From RUG14121 sp964533935 (GTDB lineage Bacteria > Bacillota_I > Bacilli_A > RF39 > UBA660), in the NCBI GenBank assembly GCA_964533935.1, contig CAZHOG010000001.1:1-64000 (forward strand): a stretch of 64,000 nt of DNA. Reading direction: 5' to 3'. Shown here piece by piece: positions 58,251 to 64,000 of this stretch. The notes below the pieces were generated by a model. The model was not told where the DNA came from and did not search any database. It saw only the letters and a list, made by a program, of their open reading frames with translations. Every line of letters starts with the position of its first letter. Position 1 is the first letter of the stretch. The position numbers and the translations under genes are program-made.

Positions 58251-60158
58251 TCACTTCCTAAAGTCATCTTCTAATGTGAAGTCAACATTTTCTTCAATCC
58301 ATTCCTTACGTGGTTCTACTTTATCTCCCATAAGTACACGAACTCTTTTTTCAGCCAATGCTGCATCTGTAATAGATACACGCATTAATCTTCTATTATG
58401 AGGATCCATAGTTGTCTCAAATAATTCATCAGCATTCATTTCACCTAATCCTTTGAATCGTTGTATTTTAGGATTTCCTCTTACTTTCTTTTTAGCAGTT
58501 TCTAATTCTTCATCAGTTGCAATATATTCTTTTCCATGAGATGTCTCAATTGAATATAAAGGTGGAGTTGCTATATAAAGCATTCCTTGTTCAATTAATG
58601 GTCTCATAAAGCGATAGAAGAATGTAATTAATAATATTTGAATATGTGATCCATCAACATCGGCATCGGTCATGATTATTACTTTTCCATAATTACTTTC
58701 AGTATAATCAAATTCAGCACCTAATCCTGCTCCTAATGCATATTCAATTTGTTTTAATTCAGCATTTGCAGATATTTCATGAGCAGATGCTTTTTCACAA
58801 TTCAATACTTTACCACGTAATGGTAAGATAGCTTGCGTTTCACGATTTCTAAATAATTTAGCAGAACCACCGGCACTATCTCCTTCGACTAAGAATAATT
58901 CATTCTTAGCATAATTCTTACCAGTAGCTTTTGCTAACTTCTCACTTAATAATCTTTCTTTAGAAGCCTTACCAGTACCTTTTCTAGCAGCTTCACGAGC
59001 TTTTCTTGCAGCTTCACGAGCTAATTTACTCTTAGAAGCTTTTTCAATAATAGATAATGCTATTTCCTTATTTTCTTCTAAGAAGAATTTTAAATTATCG
59101 TATGTAACAGATTCAGTAACATTTCTAGCTTCTGGAGTTCCTAATTTACCTTTAGTTTGTCCTTCAAATTGTAATAAATTTTCAGGAATCTTTAGATTAA
59201 TAACAGCAGTTAGTCCCTCACGAACATCACTTCCATCGAATGTTCCATCTTTTGTTTTAATTAAATTATAAGCTTTAGCATAATCATTAAAAGCTTTAGT
59301 AATACCAGTTTTAAATCCTACTTCGTGTGATCCACCATCAGTAGTTTTAACATTATTAACAAATGATTCAATGCTTTCGTTATAAGATTCCGTATATTGC
59401 ATTGCAATATCAACTTCAATAGTATTCTTAGTTCCATTAAAATTAATTACTTTATGTAAAGTCTTTTTATTTTCATTAATATATTCAACAAAATTTGTTA
59501 TACCTTTTTCATAATGAAAATGAGCTTCTCTTTTGTCTAATTCATCTATTACATCTATGGTAACAGCAGGTAATAAAAATGCACTTTCTTGCATTCTTTC
59601 ACAAATAGTTGTATAAGAAAAATTACAATTTTTAAAAATACTATAATCTGGTAAGAAAGTAACACTAGTTCCAGTCTTTTTAGAATCACCGATAGATTTT
59701 AAAGGAGATTCAACTTCACCACCATTGCAGAATCTAATATTAGAAATTTTTCCATCTCTGAAAATAGTTACATCCATTCTTTTTGATAAAGCATTAACAA
59801 CAGAGCCACCAACACCATGTAATCCACCAGAAACTTTATAATTATCTTCTTCAAATTTACCACCAGCATGTAATATAGTATAAATTACTTCCGGAGTAGA
59901 CTTGCCACTTTCATGCATTCCAGTTGGAACACCACGGCCATTATCTGTAACAGTAATAGACATATCTTTATTCAAAGTGATTTTAATATGATTACCATAA
60001 CCATTAATAACTTCATCAATAGAATTATCTACAATTTCCCAAACCAAATGATGTAGACCTCTTTTATCAGTTGAACCAATATACATACCAGGTCTTTTTC
60101 TAACTGCCTCTAATCCTTCTAGAATTTTTATTGATGATGCATCGTATTTATTTGCCAT
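58251..60158 (-). CDS. parE: DNA topoisomerase IV subunit B
   Basis: The 635-aa ATPase subunit has the GHKL motifs 'EIVDNSIDEV', 'DNGRGVPTG' and 'YKVSGGLHGVGGSVVNALS', the transducer Lys in 'QTKGKLGTPEAR' (typical of ParE) and the TOPRIM domain with 'LVEGDSAGGSAKL' and 'DADVDGSHI'. It ends 'KGLGEMNADELFETTMDP' and 'RVRVLMGDKVEPRKEWIE', close to the C terminus of other ParE proteins. It forms an operon with parC. The 5' leader contains a terminator-like hairpin, so transcription may be attenuated. Confidence 0.94.
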   Translation of the reverse strand: MANKYDASSIKILEGLEAVRKRPGMYIGSTDKRGLHHLVWEIVDNSIDEVINGYGNHIKITLNKDMSITVTDNGRGVPTGMHESGKSTPEVIYTILHAGGKFEEDNYKVSGGLHGVGGSVVNALSKRMDVTIFRDGKISNIRFCNGGEVESPLKSIGDSKKTGTSVTFLPDYSIFKNCNFSYTTICERMQESAFLLPAVTIDVIDELDKREAHFHYEKGITNFVEYINENKKTLHKVINFNGTKNTIEVDIAMQYTESYNESIESFVNNVKTTDGGSHEVGFKTGITKAFNDYAKAYNLIKTKDGTFDGSDVREGLTAVINLKIPENLLQFEGQTKGKLGTPEARNVTESVTYDNLKFFLEENKEIALSIIEKASKSKLAREAARKAREAARKGTGKASKERLLSEKLAKATGKNYAKNELFLVEGDSAGGSAKLFRNRETQAILPLRGKVLNCEKASAHEISANAELKQIEYALGAGLGAEFDYTESNYGKVIIMTDADVDGSHIQILLITFFYRFMRPLIEQGMLYIATPPLYSIETSHGKEYIATDEELETAKKKVRGNPKIQRFKGLGEMNADELFETTMDPHNRRLMRVSITDAALAEKRVRVLMGDKVEPRKEWIEENVDFTLEDDFRK

Positions 60159-60202
60159 AATTTCAACTACTCTCTATTAATTCTCTTTTTCTATTGTAAA
60201 AT

Positions 60203-60238
60203 AAAAACCAGTAAAAAATCAAGTTTTTACTAGTATTT
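60203..60238 (-). terminator. Terminator-like hairpin in the parE leader
   Basis: Minus strand ACTAGTAAAAA / TTTTTACTGGT with a six-base loop, then TTTTTATTTT. It sits between the promoter at 60277-60305 and the parE start, so it may be an attenuator. Confidence 0.55.
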
Positions 60239-60276
60239 AGTCAACTTATACCCTTATTCTTTTTACTTCTTTAATA

Positions 60277-60305
60277 ATTATACCCTATTTTCCAATTAAT
60301 TCCAA
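60277..60305 (-). promoter_or_regulatory. Probable promoter of the parE-parC operon
   Basis: Minus strand TTGGAA (60305-60300), 17-base spacer, TATAAT (60282-60277). The -10 box is perfect and the -35 is moderate. Confidence 0.5.
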
Positions 60306-60334
60306 ATCATTTTCAAAAATATTCCTTAATAAAT

Positions 60335-60358
60335 AAAAAAAGATACATAAGTATCTTA
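60335..60358 (-). terminator. Terminator after the 60362 surface protein
   Basis: Minus strand AAGATAC / GTATCTT hairpin with a four-base loop followed by a T run. Confidence 0.75.
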
Positions 60359-60361
60359 ATA

Positions 60362-61657
60362 TTATAATTCATCAGCTGATATTGTAATAACTGGGCGAAC
60401 TCCAAAATTATTAGGATTATAATAATATATATCATAATAAAACTTACCGTTTTTATTAATACGCCAAGCACTTGAAGTATCATAAGAAGACATAGTCCAA
60501 TATGATGTTGAGAAAATAAACGTAGGGGCTAATGTACAAGATTCATTGCTTGAGGAACATCCTAAAGTTTCTAATTCTTCTTTTGTTATAAGACTTGCAT
60601 TATTTATTGTCGCTCCCAATAATTCTAATTTTGTTTTATATGTATTTACATATCCTTCAACTATACTTCCTGTGTAATCGCTATAATTTATTCCCTTTTT
60701 TTCATCTGTTGAAAATGCTGTTCCACCATTTCTTAAATCTTGAACAGATACATATCCTAACATTGTGCTATCTTGTATTCCAGTTGCTTCAGCCCCATAA
60801 GCAGTATAAGTACTTGTCGAATTATCATACGTTCCGCCAACATACAAATTATATTGAGCTAATGCTTTAATATTCGTACCATCATTTGATATAACATAAA
60901 AACTTTCTGTATCAAAAGTAATTAAATCACCAATATCAGCAATTCCATTGTTATTTTCATCATTTGTTAATTTCCATGATTTATTTAAAATACTTGAACT
61001 TGTTGTTGAAGTAACTAATATTTTTGCTTCAAAATTTTGATTCATTGTAGAAGGATCTTCAACAGATTCATCTACCCATAAATATAGAGCATATGACTTA
61101 GATTCTCCTGCTTTAACTGCCAATGTATTATCTTCATTCATAGTAGCTGCTTTTAAGCTTCCTGTTGTCAAAATATAAGAGTTTGCAATCGTAAATGTAT
61201 TATTGTTTGCATCAGTATATTCGTAATTAGTATAATCATCATATTTTTTTTGCGAAGAAACCAATGATGGGCCAGTAACATTATTTGATTCATCAACTAA
61301 TTCAAAATCAATTAATGGTTCTAAAACACTTGAACCATTGGTATTTAATGTTACATTATAATTCATATCTATTGAGCAATTATTTGTAATAGATAAAGAA
61401 TAAGGTGATTTACTTAAAGCTTCTGTTTCTGTCATTGGATATGTATTTTGTAAATTAATTGAATTACCACTTTCACTTAATTGAAAAGAGAAGCATCCTG
61501 AATTAATTTCATTTGTATCAGTTTGACTATAATTTTTTTGCCAATAAGCATATGTAATGCCAGTAATTAATACTGCTACTAATAAAAATACTAAAACGCT
61601 CATTAAAGTAATTCCAACTATATTTGTTTTCTTCATTTTTTTTATAAAGTTTTCCAT
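60362..61657 (-). CDS. TasA/camelysin-like surface protein, paralogue of the 30448 product
   Basis: The 431-aa protein has a basic N terminus, a signal/membrane helix (about residues 15-36, 'LMSVLVFLLVAVLITGITYAYW') and a beta-sandwich with 'NSGCFSFQLSESG', 'SLSITNNCSIDMNYNVTLNT' and 'SYALYLWVDESVEDPSTMNQ'. The second part repeats the 30448 protein closely: 'TNDENNNGIADIGDLITFD', 'SFYVISNDGTNIKALAQYNL', 'TLGCSSSNESC' and 'FGVRPVITISADEL'. The N-terminal half has diverged much more than the C-terminal half. It may be secreted and exposed at the cell surface; the ligand or partner is unknown. It is transcribed alone, behind GAGGTGG. Confidence 0.75.
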   Translation of the reverse strand: MENFIKKMKKTNIVGITLMSVLVFLLVAVLITGITYAYWQKNYSQTDTNEINSGCFSFQLSESGNSINLQNTYPMTETEALSKSPYSLSITNNCSIDMNYNVTLNTNGSSVLEPLIDFELVDESNNVTGPSLVSSQKKYDDYTNYEYTDANNNTFTIANSYILTTGSLKAATMNEDNTLAVKAGESKSYALYLWVDESVEDPSTMNQNFEAKILVTSTTSSSILNKSWKLTNDENNNGIADIGDLITFDTESFYVISNDGTNIKALAQYNLYVGGTYDNSTSTYTAYGAEATGIQDSTMLGYVSVQDLRNGGTAFSTDEKKGINYSDYTGSIVEGYVNTYKTKLELLGATINNASLITKEELETLGCSSSNESCTLAPTFIFSTSYWTMSSYDTSSAWRINKNGKFYYDIYYYNPNNFGVRPVITISADEL

Positions 61658-61704
61658 GTGATTGCCACCTCTACTATATATTTATAATTATACAAAATAT
61701 AAAT

Positions 61705-61734
61705 AAAAAAGACAATGAAATAATTATTCATTGC
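61705..61734 (-). terminator. Terminator of the ruvA-ruvB operon
   Basis: Minus strand CAATGAA / TTCATTG hairpin overlapping the ruvB stop, followed by a T run. Confidence 0.75.
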
Positions 61735-62725
61735 CTTTAAAATCTAATCCTAAATGTTTATATGATTTTTCACAAGCTACTCTACCTCTTTGAGTTCTTT
61801 TAACAAATCCTTCTTGTAATAAAAATGGTTCTACGACATCCTCTATAGTTGTTTCTTCTTCACCAATAGAAGTTGCAATAGTTTGAACACCAACAGGACC
61901 ACCATTAAATTTATTGATTAATGCTAATAAATATTCTTTATCAATTTGATCTAAGCCTTCATCATCAACTTTTAATCTTTTTAACGATTCTAGAGTAATA
62001 TCTTTTGTAATTATAGACCCATTTTCTACTAAAGCAAAATCTCTTACACGTTTAAATAATCTATTAGCTATTCTAGGCGTTTTACGACTTCTTCTTGCAA
62101 GTTCTAATACTGCATCATCTTCAATAGGCATATTTAAAACTCTACTTGTACGTTTAATAATATCTCCTAATTCTTCAACACTATAATAATTAAGCTTAGA
62201 AACTATTCCAAATCTATCTCGCAAAGGTGCTGAAATATCCCCAGATCTAGTAGTAGCTCCTACAAGAGTAAATGGTGGTAAATCTATTTTTAAGCTTCTA
62301 CTTTTGCCATCTGTACCAATAATAATATCCAATTCAAAATCTTCCATAGCGGGATATAATATTTCTTCAATATATCTTGGCATACGGTGTATTTCATCAA
62401 TAAATAATACATCTCCTGGTTCAAGATTAGATAATATAGCTGCTAAATCTCCTGGTTTTTCAATTGAAGGTCCACTTGCAGTTTTAATATCACTACCAAG
62501 TTCATTGGCAATAATATGAGCTAGTGTTGTTTTTCCTAAACCAGGAGGACCATATAATAAAACATGATCTAATACTTCATCACGCATCTTGCATGCTTTA
62601 ATAAATACTCTAATATTTTCTTTAACTTCTGTTTGGCCAACATATTCATCTAAATATTCTGGTCTAATATTAGAATCTAAAGTATCAGTAATCAATTCTT
62701 CTTGATCAATTATTCTTTCTTCCAT
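61724..62725 (-). CDS. ruvB: Holliday junction helicase RuvB
   Basis: The 333-aa AAA+ motor drives branch migration on RuvA-bound junctions. It starts '[20 protein letters not shown]' (split), with Walker A '[11 protein letters not shown]', Walker B '[20 protein letters not shown]', sensor 1 '[18 protein letters not shown]' and the C-terminal winged helix '[19 protein letters not shown]'. It is downstream of ruvA with 10 bases between, the usual operon. AAGGAGAAT precedes the start. Confidence 0.97.
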   Translation of the reverse strand: MEERIIDQEELITDTLDSNIRPEYLDEYVGQTEVKENIRVFIKACKMRDEVLDHVLLYGPPGLGKTTLAHIIANELGSDIKTASGPSIEKPGDLAAILSNLEPGDVLFIDEIHRMPRYIEEILYPAMEDFELDIIIGTDGKSRSLKIDLPPFTLVGATTRSGDISAPLRDRFGIVSKLNYYSVEELGDIIKRTSRVLNMPIEDDAVLELARRSRKTPRIANRLFKRVRDFALVENGSIITKDITLESLKRLKVDDEGLDQIDKEYLLALINKFNGGPVGVQTIATSIGEEETTIEDVVEPFLLQEGFVKRTQRGRVACEKSYKHLGLDFKGNE

Positions 62726-62735
62726 AAAATTCTCC

Positions 62736-63287
62736 TTATTTTAATAATAATTTAAAAGCTTCTTTAATTTGATCTTCTAATTTTTTAGATTCATCAATTT
62801 TAGGTAAAATCTTTTTGATATCACCACTTTTATAACCCAAAGCTTCAAGTGCTTCAATTAATTCAGTAAAATCACTACCAGTGGATTCACTATTAGATGC
62901 TAATTTTCCTTTTAAATCTAATATTATTTGTCTTGCTAATTTTTCACCAATCTTTGGGAATTTTGTTAAATACAAAATATTTTCTCGATCTATTGCATCT
63001 ATTATACCTTCAACTGACCCTGTAGCAAGCATTGGCATAGCTACTTTAGGTCCTAATCCTTTAACATTGATTAATTTTAAAAACAAATTTTTTTCTTCAG
63101 AAGATTTAAATCCATATAAACTAAATTCATCTTCTCTTATGTGAGAATATAAATAAACAGTTGCATCTTTATCTTTTTCATATCTAAATGGATTAGCAAC
63201 AAATATTTGATAACCAATATTATTATTATCAACTACTACATAATTGCTTCCAATCTCAGTAATTATTCCTTTTATATAATTAAACAT
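62736..63287 (-). CDS. ruvA: Holliday junction DNA-binding protein RuvA
   Basis: The 183-aa protein has an N-terminal OB fold ('[19 protein letters not shown]', '[17 protein letters not shown]'), two central HhH motifs ('[16 protein letters not shown]', '[19 protein letters not shown]') and a C-terminal RuvB-contact domain ('[18 protein letters not shown]'). ATG 63287 is chosen for its GGATGTGAT site; the longer frame adds only three residues. RuvC is not adjacent, as usual in Bacillota that use RecU. Confidence 0.96.
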   Translation of the reverse strand: MFNYIKGIITEIGSNYVVVDNNNIGYQIFVANPFRYEKDKDATVYLYSHIREDEFSLYGFKSSEEKNLFLKLINVKGLGPKVAMPMLATGSVEGIIDAIDRENILYLTKFPKIGEKLARQIILDLKGKLASNSESTGSDFTELIEALEALGYKSGDIKKILPKIDESKKLEDQIKEAFKLLLK

Positions 63288-63344
63288 TATTATCACATCC
63301 TAATTAATAATAGCACATGAAACTTTGTTCGTCAATTTTTAAAT

Positions 63345-63370
63345 AAAAAAGAAGATTACTTATCTCCTTC
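63345..63370 (-). terminator. Terminator after spoIVB
   Basis: Minus strand GAAGGAGAT / ATCTTC hairpin overlapping the stop codon, followed by a T run. Confidence 0.7.
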
Positions 63371-64000
63371 TTCTAACATAGTAGTAATAAATAAACCATA
63401 GCCTGTTTTAACTTTATCAACTACAACATGCGTTACTACACCACATATTTTATCATTTTGAACAATTGGGCTGCCTGACATTCCCTGAACAATTCCACCA
63501 GTTTCATTCAATAGTTTTTCATCAGTTATTTCAAAGCTTAAATTTTTTACTTTACTATTTTTATTTATCTTTGTAATATTTATTTCAAATTTTTCTTTAT
63601 TTGTATCATTTAATACAGTATAAATATATGCCTTTCCCAATGAAATTTCATCTTTAGATGCAACCTCTATTAAACTTGAAGTATCTATTTCGCTTTTATA
63701 ATCACCAAATATACCATAAATAGTATTTTTATTTATAGTACCAAATTTATTTTTAGAATTAAATTTAGCATTTTTTTCTCCTGGACTTCCATCAATTGAT
63801 TTATCAATACCTGTTATTGAACTCTCAAATATGTAACCAGTTTTTACTTCAATTCTTTTATTTGAATTACTTTCTATTATCTCATGTCCCAAACTTCCAT
63901 ATATTTTCGTTTCAGGATCAATATATGAAATTGTACCAATTCCTTTGATATTATCTTTAACATATAAACCAGTTTTATAAATTCCGTTTTCACTATATAA
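63356..64000 (-). CDS. spoIVB: SpoIVB-type serine peptidase (family S55), C-terminal part
   Basis: The frame is open to the end of the window, so about 214 C-terminal residues are present and the N terminus (signal, PDZ) lies beyond it. The S55 peptidase pattern is clear: 'GIYKTGLYVKDNIKGIGTIS' and 'YIDPETKIYGSLGHEIIES' with the catalytic His, then 'GGIVQGMSGSPIVQNDKICG' with the catalytic Ser, and 'AVTHVLV'-type 'VVTHVVVDKVKTGYGLFI'. SpoIVB is secreted from the forespore and cleaves SpoIVFA to trigger pro-sigma-K processing in Bacillus. Its presence, with spoIIP and spoIIID, supports a sporulation programme or its remnant. Confidence 0.9.
   Translation of the reverse strand, partial: LYSENGIYKTGLYVKDNIKGIGTISYIDPETKIYGSLGHEIIESNSNKRIEVKTGYIFESSITGIDKSIDGSPGEKNAKFNSKNKFGTINKNTIYGIFGDYKSEIDTSSLIEVASKDEISLGKAYIYTVLNDTNKEKFEINITKINKNSKVKNLSFEITDEKLLNETGGIVQGMSGSPIVQNDKICGVVTHVVVDKVKTGYGLFITTMLEEGDK

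Noticed and set aside
1..64000. Mycoplasma-type genetic code (TGA = Trp)
   Set aside because: Trp codons are TGG and conserved genes read through without in-frame TGA; code 11 fits.

Overview
The window is chromosomal DNA of a very AT-rich, Gram-positive-type bacterium (Bacillota). The evidence is low-GC codon usage with AGGAGG/GGTGAT-type ribosome binding sites, a T-box riboswitch, a Firmicutes-type 6S RNA, RNase HIII, LiaF-, LemA- and YigZ-type genes, and several conserved blocks shared with Bacillus: ruvA-ruvB, comEA-comEC-holA, cvpA-trxA, spoIIP-lepA-hemW, ylbD-ylbE, and 6S RNA-tcdA-rarA. Trp codons are TGG and no conserved gene contains an in-frame TGA, so the standard bacterial code is used. 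Sporulation-type genes (spoIIP, spoIIID-like, spoIVB, a SpoIIM-like gene, ylbD/ylbE, a YjcZ-like gene), the extreme AT content and Mollicutes-like details such as TGDS in GatA suggest a gut-type Bacilli/Erysipelotrichia/RF39-like lineage. This is an inference; the species cannot be named from the sequence.

Layout. 1-6.7 kb: surface-protein region with a frameshifted repetitive surface protein ending in DUF4214, a secreted nuclease, hisS, two tandem membrane-anchored proteins that join a phage tail-fibre-type (Gp10 C-terminal-like) domain to a B-lectin motif, and a prepilin-like surface protein. 6.7-14.1 kb: one operon behind a T-box leader with two aspartyl-tRNA synthetase paralogues, gatC, gatA, gatB and a small unknown gene; this is the indirect Asn-tRNA (and probably Gln-tRNA) pathway. 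14.2-19.2 kb: a HerA-like ATPase, 6S RNA, tcdA, gpsA, rarA. 19.3-25.7 kb: a cysteine-repeat surface protein with an NPKTG sorting signal, a XerD-like recombinase, an unusual 55-aa Ser/Asn/Ala/Arg protein, a ZIP transporter, a GATase, a radical SAM/SPASM protein beside a GC-rich hairpin and a 38-codon reading frame, and an XRE regulator with a strong promoter.

25.7-38.5 kb: mnmA, a HExxH protein, a SpoIIM-like membrane protein, a run of envelope genes (lipoprotein with thioredoxin-like segment, TasA/camelysin-like protein, C39-like peptidase, LiaF-like protein, DUF2207 and LemA pair, GDPD phosphodiesterase, cadherin-like protein) and an FAD/Rieske oxidoreductase. 38.6-49.3 kb: hemW, spoIIID-like, lepA, spoIIP, a solitary PulE/GspE ATPase, uvrC, yigZ, trxA, cvpA, rnhC. 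49.3-64 kb: holA, comEC, comEA, ftsW divergent from a YjcZ-like gene, a prepilin, ylbE, ylbD, parC, parE, a second TasA/camelysin-like surface protein, ruvB, ruvA and the C-terminal part of spoIVB, which runs off the end.

The genes form mostly ordinary core functions (translation, DNA repair, topology, competence, division) interrupted by lineage-specific secreted or membrane proteins. No phage, transposon, CRISPR array, rRNA or tRNA gene was seen. The most distinctive items are the tail-fibre/lectin pair, the Asn-type T-box over a discriminating and a non-discriminating AspRS-like pair, the cysteine-repeat sortase substrate, the Arg/Asn-rich mini-protein, and the radical SAM/hairpin/mini-ORF locus.
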